A DNA stretch of 64,000 nt from NCBI GenBank assembly GCA_964007475.1, contig CAXFZM010000092.1, positions 1 through 64,000 of the forward strand, written 5' to 3'. The position numbers were made by a program, and so were the translations under genes. Under the pieces are notes generated by a model. The model was not told where the DNA came from. It ran no database searches and worked only from the letters and a program-made list of their open reading frames with translations. Positions 37,060-48,895 of the stretch are shown in pieces. Origin of the DNA: Hybos culiciformis. Lineage: Eukaryota; Arthropoda; Insecta; Diptera; Hybotidae. The first letter of the stretch is position 1. The number at the start of each line of letters is the position of its first letter.

Positions 37060-39990
37060 GGTCCGCCGAATTCTGGAGCCGGAGTAATGAATCAAAAACC
37101 AGCCCAAAGTCAACATTTTATGTGTTAAAGTTAGGGGGTTTGCTCACCTTATCGTTTATTTCTCCGGATCTAGAAAACCGATTTACATAAAAATTGCACA
37201 GAAAGAAGCGTAATTTCTAGACCTTTAATTTAAGCCTAAAACGGAGGTTCTCCGAGGTCTGGAGCCGGAGTAATGAACAAAAAACCAGCCCAAAGTCAAC
37301 ATTTTATGTGTTAAAGTTAGGGGGTTTGCTCACCTTATCGTTTATTTCTCCGAATCTAGAAAACCGATTTACATAAAAATTGCACAGAAAGAAGCGTAAT
37401 TTCTAGACCTTTAATTTAAGCCAAAAACGGAGGTCCGCCGAAGTCTGGAGCCGGAGTAATGAACAAAAAACCAGCCCAAAGTCAACATTTTATGTGTTAA
37501 AGTTAGGGGGTTTGCTCACCTTATCGTTTATTTCTCCGGATCTAGAAAACCGATTTTCATAAAAATTGCACAGAAAGAAGCGTAATTTCTAGACCTTTAA
37601 TTTAAGCCAAAAACGAAGGTTCTCCGAGGTCTGGAGCCGGAGTAATGAACAAAAAACCAGCCCAAAGTCAACATTTTATGTGTTAAAGTTAGGGGGTTGG
37701 CTCACCTTATCGTTTATTTCTCCGGATCTAGAAAACCGATTTACATAAAAATTGCACAGAAAGAAGCGTAATTTCTAGACCTTTAATTTAAGCCAAAAAC
37801 GGAGGTTGTCCGAGGTCTGGAGCCGGAGTAATGAACAAAAAACCAGCCCAAAGTCAACATTTTATGTGTTAAAGTTAGGGGGTTTGCTCACCTTATCGTT
37901 TATTTCTCCGGATCTAGAAAACCGATTTTCATAAAAATTGCACAGAAAGAAGCGTAATTTCTAGACCTTTAATTTAAGCCAAAAACGGAGGTCCGCCGAA
38001 GTCTGGAGCCGGAGTAATGAACAAAAAACCAGCCCAAAGTCAACATTTTATGTGTTAAAGTTAGGGGGTTTGCTCACCTTATCGTTTATTTCTCCGGATC
38101 TAGAAAACCGATTTTCATAAAAAATGCACAGAAAGAAGCGTAATTTCTAGACCTTTAATTTAAGCCAAAAACGAAGGTTCTCCGAGGTCTGGAGCCCGAG
38201 TAATGAACAAAAAACCAGCCCAAAGTCAACATTTTATGTGTTAAAGTTAGGGGGTTTGCTCACCTTATCGTTTATTTCTCCGGATCTAGAAAACCGATTT
38301 ACATAAAAATTGCACAGAAAGAAGCGTAATTTCTAGACCTTTAATTTAAGCCAAAAACGGAGGTTCTCCGAGGTCTGGAGCCGGAGTAATGAACAAAAAA
38401 CCAGCCCAAAGTCAACATTTTATGTGTTAAAGTTAGGGGGTTTGCTCACCTTATCGTTTACTTCTCCGGATCTAGAAAACCGATTTTCATAAAAATTGCA
38501 CAGAAAGAAGCGTAATTTCTAGACCTTTAATTTAAGCCAAAAACGGAGGTCCGCCGAAGTCTGGAGCCGGAGTAATGAACAAAAAACCAGCCCAAAGTCA
38601 ACATTTTATGTGTTAAAGTTAGGGGGTTTGCTCACCTTATCGTTTACTTCTCCGGATCTAGAAAACCGATTTTCATAAAAATTGCACAGAAAGAAGCGTA
38701 ATTTCTAGACCTTTAATTTAAGCCAAAAACGGAGGTTCTCCGAGGTCTGGAGCCGGAGTAATGAACAAAAAACCAGCCCAAAGTCAACATTTTATGTGTT
38801 AAAGTTAGGGGGTTTGCTCACCTTATCGTTTATTTCTCCGGATCTAGAAAACCGATTTACATAAAAATTGCACAGAAAGAAGCGTAATTTCTAGACCTTT
38901 AATTTAAGCCTAAAACGGAGGTTCTCCGAGGTCTGGAGCCGGAGTAATGAACAAAAAACCAGCCCAAAGTCAACATTTTATGTGTTAAAGTTAGGGGGTT
39001 TGCTCACCTTATCGTTTATTTCTCCGAATCTAGAAAACCGATTTACATAAAAATTGCACAGAAAGAAGCGTAATTTCTAGACCTTTAATTTAAGCCAAAA
39101 ACGGAGGTCCGCCGAAGTCTGGAGCCGGAGTAATGAACAAAAAACCAGCCCAAAGTCAACATTTTATGTGTTAAAGTTAGGGGGTTTGCTCACCTTATCG
39201 TTTATTTCTCCGGATCTAGAAAACCGATTTTCATAAAAATTGCACAGAAAGAAGCGTAATTTCTAGACCTTTAATTTAAGCCAAAAACGAAGGTTCTCCG
39301 AGGTCTGGAGCCGGAGTAATGAACAAAAAACCAGCCCAAAGTCAACATTTTATGTGTTAAAGTTAGGGGGTTGGCTCACCTTATCGTTTATTTCTCCGGA
39401 TCTAGAAAACCGATTTACATAAAAATTGCACAGAAAGAAGCGTAATTTCTAGACCTTTAATTTAAGCCAAAAACGGAGGTTGTCCGAGGTCTGGAGCCGG
39501 AGTAATGAACAAAAAACCAGCCCAAAGTCAACATTTTATGTGTTAAAGTTAGGGGGTTTGCTCACCTTATCGTTTATTTCTCCGGATCTAGAAAACCGAT
39601 TTTCATAAAAATTGCACAGAAAGAAGCGTAATTTCTAGACCTTTAATTTAAGCCAAAAACGGAGGTCCGCCGAAGTCTGGAGCCGGAGTAATGAACAAAA
39701 AACCAGCCCAAAGTCAACATTTTATGTGTTAAAGTTAGGGGGTTTGCTCACCTTATCGTTTATTTCTCCGAATCTAGAAAACCGATTTACATAAAAATTG
39801 CACAGAAAGAAGCGTAATTTCTAGACCTTTAATTTAAGCCAAAAACGGAGGTCCGCCGAAGTCTGGAGCCGGAGTAATGAACAAAAAACCAGCCCAAAGT
39901 CAACATTTTATGTGTTAAAGTTAGGGGGTTTGCTCACCTTATCGTTTATTTCTCCGGATCTAGAAAACCGATTTTCATAAAAAATGCACA
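37060..39990. repeat. Internal 9-10 monomer duplication inside copy A
   Basis: AGCCTAAAACGG is at 37,237 and 38,911, and GGTTGGCTC at 37,697 and 39,371, both exactly nine monomers (1,674 bp) apart. The preceding TTTACTTC monomers (36,601 and 38,461) are ten apart, so two monomers in the first copy (GTTGTCC and ATGAATC types) correspond to one in the second. Copy B has this series once (54.5-55.6 kb). Confidence 0.85.
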
Positions 39991-42900
39991 GAAAGAAGCG
40001 TAATTTCTAGACCTTTAATTTAAGCCAAAAACGAAGGTTCTCCGAGGTCTGGAGCCCGAGTAATGAACAAAAAACCAGCCCAAAGTCAACATTTTATGTG
40101 TTAAAGTTAGGGGGTTTGCTCACCTTATCGTTTATTTCTCCGGATCTAGAAAACCGATTTACATAAAAATTGCACAGAAAGAAGCGTAATTTCTAGACCT
40201 TTAATTTAAGCCAAAAACGGAGGTTCTCCGAGGTCTGGAGCCGGAGTAATGAACAAAAAACCAGCCCAAAGTCAACATTTTATGTGTTAAAGTTAGGAGG
40301 TTTGCTCACCTTATCGTTTATTTCTCCGGATCTAGAAAACCGATTTACAAAAAAATTACACAGAAAGAAGCGTAATTTCTAGACCTTTGATTTAAGCCAA
40401 AAACGGAGGTCCGCCGAAGTCTGGAGCCGGAGTAATGAATCAAAAACCAGCCCAAAGTCAACATTTTATGTGTTAAAGTTAGGGGGTTTGCTCACCTTAT
40501 CGTTTATTTCTCCGGATCTAGAAAACCGATTTACATAAAAATTGCACAGAAAGAAGCGTAATTTCTAGACCTTTAATTTAAGCCAAAAACGGAGGTTCTC
40601 CGAGGTCTGGAGCCGGAGTAATGAACAAAAAACCAGCCCAAAGTCAACATTTTATGTGTTAAAGTTAGGGGGTTTGCTCACCTTATCGTTTATTTCTCCG
40701 GATCTAGAAAACCGATTTACATAAAAATTGCACAGAAAGAAGCGTAATTTCTAGACCTTTAATTTAAGCCAAAAACGGAGGTTGTCCGAGGTCTGGAGCC
40801 GGAGTAATGAACAAAAAACCAGCCCAAAGTCAACATTTTATGTGTTAAAGTTAGGGGGTTTGCTCACCTTATCGTTTATTTCTCCGGATCTAGAGAACCG
40901 ATTTTCATAAAAATTGCACAGAAAGAAGCGTAATTTCTACACCTTTAATTTAAGCCAAAAACGGAGGTTCTCCGAGGTCTGGAGCCGGAGTAATGAACAA
41001 AAAACCAGCCCAAAGTCAACATTTTATGTGTTAAAGTTAGGGGGTTTGCTCACCTTATCGTTTATTTCTCCGGATCTAGAAAACCGATTTTCATAAAAAT
41101 TGCACAGAAAGAAGCGTAATTTCTAGAGCTTTAATTTAAGCCAAAAACGGAGGTTCTCCGAGGTCTGGAGCCGGAGTAATGAACAAAAAACCAGCCCAAA
41201 GTCAACATTTTATGTGTTAAAGTTAGGGGGTTTGCTCACCTTATCGTTTATTTCTCCGGATCTAGAAAACCGATTTTCATAAAAATTGCACAGAAAGAAG
41301 CGTAATTTCTAGACCTTTAATTTAAGCCAAAAACGGAGGTTCTCCGAGGTCTAGAGCCGGAGTAATGAACAAAAAACCAGCCCAAAGTCAACATTTTATG
41401 TGTTAAAGTTAGGGGGTTTGCTCACCTTATCGTTTACTTCTCCGGATCTAGAAAACCGATTTTCATAAAAATTGCACAGAAAGAAGCGTAATTTCTAGAC
41501 CTTTAATTTAAGCCAAAAACGAAGGTTCTCCGAGGTCTGGAGCCCGAGTAATGAACAAAAAACCAGCCCAAAGTCAACATTTTATGTGTTAAAGTTAGGG
41601 GGTTTGCTCACCTTATCGTTTATTTCTCCGGATCTAGAAAACCGATTTACATAAAAATTGCACAGAAAGAAGCGTAATTTCTAGACCTTTAATTTAAGCC
41701 AAAAACGGAGGTTCTCCGAGGTCTGGAGCCGGAGTAATGAACAAAAAACCAGCCCAAAGTCAACATTTTATGTGTTAAAGTTAGGGGGTTTGCTCACCTT
41801 ATCGTTTATTTCTCCGGATCTAGAAAACCGATTTTCATAAAAATTGCACAGAAAGAAGCGTAATTTCTAGACCTTTAATTTAAGCCAAAAACGGAGGTTC
41901 TCCGAGGTCTAGAGCCGGAGTAATGAACAAAAAACCAGCCCAAAGTCAACATTTTATGTGTTAAAGTTAGGGGGTTTGCTCACCTTATCGTTTACTTCTC
42001 CGGATCTAGAAAACCGATTTTCATAAAAATTGCACAGAAAGAAGCGTAATTTCTAGACCTTTAATTTAAGCCAAAAACGAAGGTTCTCCGAGGTCTGGAG
42101 CCCGAGTAATGAACAAAAAACCAGCCCAAAGTCAACATTTTATGTGTTAAAGTTAGGGGGTTTGCTCACCTTATCGTTTATTTCTCCGGATCTAGAAAAC
42201 CGATTTACATAAAAATTGCACAGAAAGAAGCGTAATTTCTAGACCTTTAATTTAAGCCAAAAACGGAGGTTCTCCGAGGTCTGGAGCCGGAGTAATGAAC
42301 AAAAAACCAGCCCAAAGTCAACATTTTATGTGTTAAAGTTAGGAGGTTAACTCACCTTATCGTTTATTTCTCCGGATCTAGAAAACCGATTTACATAAAA
42401 ATTGCACAGAAAGAAGCGTAATTTCTAGACCTTTAATTTAAGCCAAAAACGAAGGTTCTCCGAGGTCTGGAGCCCGAGTAATGAACAAAAAACCAGCCCA
42501 AAGTCAACATTTTATGTGTTAAAGTTAGGGGGTTTGCTCACCTTATCGTTTATTTCTCCGGATCTAGAAAACCGATTTTCATAAAAATTGCACAGAAAGA
42601 AGCGTAATTTCTAGACCTTTAATTTAAGCCAAAAACGAAGGTTCTCCGAGGTCTGGAGCCCGAGTAATGAACAAAAAACCAGCCCAAAGTCAACATTTTA
42701 TGTGTTAAAGTTAGGGGGTTTGCTCACCTTATCGTTTATTTCTCCGGATCTAGAAAACCGATTTACATAAAAGTTGCACAGAAAGAAGCGTAATTTCTAG
42801 ACCTTTAATTTAAGCCAAAAACGGAGGTTCTCCGAGGTCTGGAGCCGGAGTAATGAACAAAAAACCAGCCCAAAGTCAACATTTTATGTGTTAAAGTTAG

Positions 42901-44289
42901 GGGGTTTGCTCACCTTATCGTTTATTTCTCCGGATCTAGAAAACCGATTTTCATAAAAATTGCACAGAAAGAAGCGTAATTTCTAGACCTTTAATTTAAG
43001 CCAAAAACGGAGGTTCTCCGAGGTCTGGAGCCGGAGTAATGAACAAAAAACCAGCCCAAAGTCAACATTTTATGTGTTAAAGTTAGGGGGTTTGCTCACC
43101 TTATCGTTTATTTCTCCGGATCTAGAAAACCGATTTTCATAAAAATTGCACAGAAAGAAGCGTAATTTCCAGACCTTTAATTTAAGCCAAAAACGGAGGT
43201 TCTCCGAGGTCTGGAGCCGGAGTAATGAACAAAAAACCAGCCCAAAGTCAACATTTTATGTGTTAAAGTTAGGGGGTTTGCTCACCTTATCGTTTATTTC
43301 TCCGGATCTAGAAAACCGATTTTCATAAAAATTGCACAGAAAGAAGCGTAATTTCTAGACCTTTAATTTAAGCCAAAAACGAAGGTTCTCCGAGGTCTGG
43401 AGTCGGAGTAATGAACAAAAAACCAGCCCAAAGTCAACATTTTATGTGTTAAAGTTAGGGGGTTTGCTCACCTTATCGTTTATTTCTCCGGATCTAGAAA
43501 ACCGATTTACATAAAAATTGCACAGAAAGAAGCGTAATTTCTAGACCTTTAATTCAAGCCAAAAACGGAGGTTCTCCGAGGTCTGGAGCCGGAGTAATGA
43601 ACAAAAAACCAGCCCAAAGTCAACATTTTATGTGTTAAAGTTAGGGGGTTTGCTCACCTTATCGTTTATTTCTCCGGATCTAGAAAACCGATTTTCATAA
43701 AAATTGCACAGAAAGAAGCGTAATTTCTAGACCTTTAATTTAAGCCAAAAACGGAGGTTCTCCGAGGTCTGGAGCCGGAGTAATGAACAAAAAACCAGCC
43801 CAAAGTCAACATTTTATGTGTTAAAGTTAGGAGGTTTGCTCACCTTATCGTTTATTTCTCCGGATCTAGAAAACCGATTTACATAAAAATTGCACAGAAA
43901 GAAGCGTAATTTCTAGACCTTTAATTTAAGCCAAAAACGGAGGTTCTCCGAGGTCTGGAGCCGGAGTAATGAACAATAAACCAGCCCAAAGTCAACATTT
44001 TATGGGTTAAAATTAGGGGGTTTGCTCACCTTATCGTTTATTTCTCCGGATCTAGAAAACCGATTTTCATAAAAATTGCACAGAAAGAAGCGTAATTTCT
44101 AGACCTTTGATTTAAGCCAAAAACGGAGGTCCGCCGAAGTCTGGAGCCGGAGTAATGAACAAAAAACCAGCCCAAAGTCAACATTTTATGTGTTAAAGTT
44201 AGGGGGTTTGCTCACCTTATCGTTTATTTCTCCGGATCTAGAAAACCGATTTACATAAAAATTGCACAGAAAGAAGCGTAATTTCTAGA

Positions 44290-45400
44290 CCTTTAATTTA
44301 AGCCAAAAACGGAGGTTCTCCGAGGTCTGGAGCCGGAGTAATGAACAAAAAACCAGCCCAAAGTCAACATTTTATGTGTTAAAGTTAGGGGGTTTGCTCA
44401 CCTTATCGTTTATTTCTCCGGATCTAGAAAACCGATTTACATAAAAATTGCACAAAAAGAAGCGTAATTTCTAGACCTTTAATTTAAGCCAAAAACGGAG
44501 GTTCTCCGAGGTCTGGAGCCGGAGTAATGAACAAAAAACCAGCCCAAAGTCAACATTTTATGTGTTAAAGTTAGGGGGTTTGCTCACCTTATCGTTTATT
44601 TCTCCGGATCTAGAAAACCGATTTACATAAAAATTGCACAGAAAGAAGCGTAATTTCTAGAGCTTTAATTGAAGCCAAAAACGGAGGTTCTCCGAGGTCT
44701 GGAGCCGGAGTAATGAACAAAAAACCAGCCCAAAGTCAACATTTTATGTGTTAAAGTTAGGAGGTTTGCTCACCTTATCGTTTATTTCTCCGGATCTAGA
44801 AAACCGATTTACATAAAAATTGCACAGAAAGAAGCGTAATTTCTAGACCTTTAATTTAAGCCAAAAACGGAGGTTCTCCGAGGTCTGGAGCCGGAGTAAT
44901 GAACAAAAAACCAGCCCAAAGTCAACATTTTATGTGTTAAAGTTAGGGGGTTTGCTCACCTTATCGTTTATTTCTCCGGATCTAGAAAACCGATTTACAT
45001 AAAAATTGCACAAAAAGAAGCGTAATTTCTAGACCTTTAATTTAAGCCAAAAACGGAGGTTCTCCGAGGTCTGGAGCCGGAGTAATGAACAAAAAACCAG
45101 CCCAAAGTCAACATTTTATGTGTTAAAGTTAGGGGGTTTGCTCACCTTATCGTTTATTTCTCCGGATCTAGAAAACCGATTTACATAAAAATTGCACAGA
45201 AAGAAGCGTAATTTCTAGAGCTTTAATTGAAGCCAAAAACGGAGGTTCTCCGAGGTCTGGAGCCGGAGTAATGAACAAAAAACCAGCCCAAAGTCAACAT
45301 TTTATGTGTTAAAGTTAGGAGGTTTGCTCACCTTATCGTTTATTTCTCCGGATCTAGAAAACCGATTTACATAAAAATTGCACAGAAAGAAGCGTAATTT
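44290..45400. repeat. Three-monomer repeat inside copy A (558 bp x 2)
   Basis: The trio GCACAAAAAGAAG, near-consensus, and TAGAGC with AATTGAAGCC followed by TTAGGAGG occurs twice with a 558-bp step (AGCTTTAATT at 44,661 and 45,219). The same pair is found in copy B (59,541 and 60,099). The expansion therefore predates the A/B duplication. Confidence 0.87.
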
Positions 45401-48400
45401 CTAGACCTTTAATTTAAGCCAAAAACGGAGGTTCTCCGAGGTCTGGAGCCGGAGTAATGAACAATAAACCAGCCCAAAGTCAACATTTTATGTGTTAAAG
45501 TTAGGGGGTTTGCTCACCTTATCGTTTATTTCTCCGGATCTAGAAAACCGATTTTCATAAAAATTGCACAGAAAGAAGCGTAATTTCTAGACCTTTAATT
45601 TAAGCCAAAAACGGAGGTTCTCCGAGGTCTGGAGCCGGAGTAATGAACAAAAAACCAGCCCAAAGTCAACATTTTATGTGTTAAAGTTAGGGGGTTTGCT
45701 CACCTTATCGTTTATTTCTCCGGATCTAGAAAACCGATTTTCATAAAAATTGCACAGAAAGAAGCGTAATTTCTAGACCTTTAATTTAAGCCAAAAACGG
45801 AGGTTCTCCGAGGTCTGGAGCCGGAGTAATGAACAAAAAACCAGCCCAAAGTCAACATTTTATGTGTTAAAGTTAGGGGGTTTGCTCACCTTATCGTTTA
45901 TTTCTCCGGATCTAGAAAACCGATTTTCATAAAAATTGCACAGAAAGAAGCGTAATTTCTAGACCTTTAATTTAAGCCAAAAACGAAGGTTCTCCGAGGT
46001 CTGGAGTCGGAGTAATGAACAAAAAACCAGCCCAAAGTCAACATTTTATGTGTTAAAGTTAGGGGGTTTGCTCACCTTATCGTTTATTTCTCCGGATCTA
46101 GAAAACCGATTTACATAAAAATTGCACAGAAAGAAGCGTAATTTCTAGACCTTTAATTCAAGCCAAAAACGGAGGTTCTCCGAGGTCTGGAGCCGGAGTA
46201 ATGAACAAAAAACCAGCCCAAAGTCAACATTTTATGTGTTAAAGTTAGGGGGTTTGCTCACCTTATCGTTTATTTCTCCGGATCTAGAAAACCGATTTTC
46301 ATAAAAATTGCACAGAAAGAAGCGTAATTTCTAGACCTTTAATTTAAGCCAAAAACGGAGGTTCTCCGAGGTCTGGAGCCGGAGTAATGAACAAAAAACC
46401 AGCCCAAAGTCAACATTTTATGTGTTAAAGTTAGGAGGTTTGCTCACCTTATCGTTTATTTCTCCGGATCTAGAAAACCGATTTACATAAAAATTGCACA
46501 GAAAGAAGCGTAATTTCTAGACCTTTAATTTAAGCCAAAAACGGAGGTTCTCCGAGGTCTGGAGCCGGAGTAATGAACAATAAACCAGCCCAAAGTCAAC
46601 ATTTTATGGGTTAAAATTAGGGGGTTTGCTCACCTTATCGTTTATTTCTCCGGATCTAGAAAACCGATTTTCATAAAAATTGCACAGAAAGAAGCGTAAT
46701 TTCTAGACCTTTGATTTAAGCCAAAAACGGAGGTCCGCCGAAGTCTGGAGCCGGAGTAATGAACAAAAAACCAGCCCAAAGTCAACATTTTATGTGTTAA
46801 AGTTAGGGGGTTTGCTCACCTTATCGTTTATTTCTCCGGATCTAGAAAACCGATTTACATAAAAATTGCACAGAAAGAAGCGTAATTTCTAGACCTTTAA
46901 TTTAAGCCAAAAACGGAGGTTCTCCGAGGTCTGGAGCCGGAGTAATGAACAAAAAACCAGCCCAAAGTCAACATTTTATGTGTTAAAGTTAGGGGGTTTG
47001 CTCACCTTATCGTTTATTTCTCCGGATCTAGAAAACCGATTTACATAAAAATTGCACAAAAAGAAGCGTAATTTCTAGACCTTTAATTTAAGCCAAAAAC
47101 GGAGGTTCTCCGAGGTCTGGAGCCGGAGTAATGAACAAAAAACCAGCCCAAAGTCAACATTTTATGTGTTAAAGTTAGGGGGTTTGCTCACCTTATCGTT
47201 TATTTCTCCGGATCTAGAAAACCGATTTACATAAAAATTGCACAGAAAGAAGCGTAATTTCTAGAGCTTTAATTGAAGCCAAAAACGGAGGTTCTCCGAG
47301 GTCTGGAGCCGGAGTAATGAACAAAAAACCAGCCCAAAGTCAACATTTTATGTGTTAAAGTTAGGGGGTTTGCTCACCTTATCGTTTATTTCTCCGGATC
47401 TAGAAAACCGATTTTCATAAAAATTTAACAGAAAGAAGCGTAATTTCTAGACCTTTAATTTGAGCCAAAAACGGAGGTCCGCCGAAGTCTGGAGCCGGAA
47501 TAATGAACAAAAAACCAGCCCAAAGTCAACATTTTATGTGTTAAAGTTAGGGGGTTTGCTCACCTTATCGTTTATTTCTCCGGATCTAGAAAACCGATTT
47601 TCATAAAAAATGCACAGAAAGAAGCGTAATTTCTAGACCTTTAATTTAAGCCAAAAACGAAGGTTCTCCGAGGTCTGGAGCCCGAGTAATGAACAAAAAA
47701 CCAGCCCAAAGTCAACATTTTATGTGTTAAAGTTAGGGGGTTTGCTCACCTTATCGTTTATTTCTCCGGATCTAGAAAACCGATTTACATAAAAATTGCA
47801 CAGAAAGAAGCGTAATTTCTAGACCTTTAATTCAAGCCAAAAACGGAGGTTCTCCGAGGTCTGGAGCCGGAGTAATGAACAAAAAACCAGCCCAAAGTCA
47901 ACATTTTATGTGTTAAAGTTAGGGGGTTTGCTCACCTTATCGTTTATTTCTCCGGATCTAGAAAACCGATTTTCATAAAAATTGCACAGAAAGAAGCGTA
48001 ATTTCTAGACCTTTAATTTAAGCCAAAAACGGAGGTTCTCCGAGGTCTGGAGCCGGAGTAATGAACAAAAAACCAGCCCAAAGTCAACATTTTATGTGTT
48101 AAAGTTAGGAGGTTTGCTCACCTTATCGTTTATTTCTCCGGATCTAGAAAACCGATTTACATAAAAATTGCACAAAAAGAAGCGTAATTTCTAGACCTTT
48201 AATTTAAGCCAAAAACGGAGGTTCTCCGAGGTCTGGAGCCGGAGTAATGAACAAAAAACCAGCCCAAAGTCAACATTTTATGTGTTAAAGTTAGGGGGTT
48301 TGCTCACCTTATCGTTTATTTCTCCGGATCTAGAAAACCGATTTACATAAAAATTGCACAGAAAGAAGCGTAATTTCTAGAGCTTTAATTGAAGCCAAAA

Positions 48401-48895
48401 ACGGAGGTTCTCCGAGGTCTGGAGCCGGAGTAATGAACAAAAAACCAGCCCAAAGTCAACATTTTATGTGTTAAAGTTAGGGGGTTTGCTCACCTTATCG
48501 TTTATTTCTCCGGATCTAGAAAACCGATTTTCATAAAAATTTAACAGAAAGAAGCGTAATTTCTAGACCTTTAATTTAAGCCAAAAACGGAGGTCCGCCG
48601 AAGTCTGGAGCCGGAGTAATGAACCAAAAACCAGCCCAAAGTCAACATTTTATGTGTTAAAGTTAGGGGGTTTGCTCACCTTATCGTTTATTTCTCCGGA
48701 TCTAGAAAACCGATTTTCATAAAAATTTAACAGAAAGAAGCGTAATTTCTAGACCTTTAATTTAAGCCAAAAACGGAGGTCCGCCGAAGTCTGGAGCCGG
48801 AATAATGAACAAAAAACCAGCCCAAAGTCAACATTTTATGTGTTAAAGTTAGGGGGTTTGCTCACCTTATCGTTTATTTCTCCGGATCTAGAAAA
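44990..48895. repeat. 21-mer higher-order repeat, copy 1 (3,906 bp)
   Basis: Twenty-one monomers repeated in tandem with a period of exactly 3,906 bp. Markers shared with copy 2 are GCACAAAAAGAAG, AATTGAAGCC, ACAATAAACC (45,461/49,367 and 46,577/50,483), GGAGTCGGAG, AATTCAAGCC, TTAGGAGG, TATGGGTTAAAATTAG, TTTGATTT, AATTTGAGCC (47,461/51,367), CCGGAATAATG, AAAAAATGCAC, and two AAATTTAACAG monomers (48,541/52,447 and 48,727/52,633). No mismatch was seen at any marker. The left half is also part of the A/B duplication. Confidence 0.92.
45574..45759 (+). repeat. Representative consensus-type 186-bp monomer
   Basis: This copy carries the commonest base at every position I compared and serves as a reference. 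Composition is 37 G and 35 C, about 39% GC, with seven CpG sites. It has two TCTAGA palindromes (45,586-45,591 and 45,725-45,730), so adjacent sites along the array lie alternately 139 and 47 bp apart. Landmarks in order are an AT-rich stretch (TTTAATTTAA), a GC-richer segment (GGAGGTTCTCCGAGG, then TCTGGAGCCGGAG), an A-tract after TGAAC, a G-run (TTAGGGGG), and an A/T-rich tail (CGATTTTCATAAAAATT). Main variable spots are the GGTTCTCCGAGG segment, the base pair in GATTTTCAT/GATTTACAT, TTTATTTC/TTTACTTC, and TAGACC/TAGAGC. The unit length is divisible by three, so each reading frame is kept across monomers. All frames contain stops. Confidence 0.95.

Larger units (their letters stand above)
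36270..47424. repeat. 11-kb segmental duplication copy A (pairs with 53.8-62.3 kb)
   Basis: Aligns with the downstream copy at offsets that step down by whole monomers: 94 (to about 38 kb), 85, 84 (about 39.85-41.3 kb), then 80 (about 42.8-47.42 kb). Anchors are ATGAACC (36,343/53,827), ATGAATC (37,087/54,571 and 40,435/56,059), GGGGGTTGGCTC (37,697/55,181), TTTCTACACC (40,924/56,548 monomers), TTTCCAGACC (43,156/58,036 monomers) and ACAATAAACC (43,973/58,853). Relative to copy B this copy carries fourteen extra monomers: a nine-monomer internal duplication, one extra CCGCC monomer near 39.66 kb, and four near 41.7-42.4 kb. Matching ends where AAATTTAACAG begins at 47,424. Confidence 0.9.

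Noticed and set aside
40914..41096. 60-codon ORF in the satellite (identical copy at 56,538-56,720)
   Set aside because: It starts at TTG, not ATG, lies wholly within one monomer period and ends at a TAA present in almost every monomer. It exists only because TAG became TAC in one copy. There is no promoter, splice or family evidence.
43146..43328. 60-codon ORF in the satellite (identical copy at 58,026-58,208)
   Set aside because: Same frame and TTG start as the 40,914 ORF, opened by TAG to CAG. It is duplicated only because the whole block is duplicated. I do not consider it a gene.
45574..45759. CENP-B box
   Set aside because: I compared both strands with the core pattern TTCG, four bases, A, two bases, CGGG. 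The nearest candidate, on the minus strand around TTCATTACTCCGG, has wrong spacing and lacks TTCG and CGGG. GTTCGAGG in the GTTGTTCG variant has no correctly spaced A and CGGG.
45574..45759. Hairpin or structured RNA from palindromes such as TCTAGA and CTCC...GGAG
   Set aside because: The inverted arms are only 4-6 bases, and variants in the monomer do not show compensating changes.
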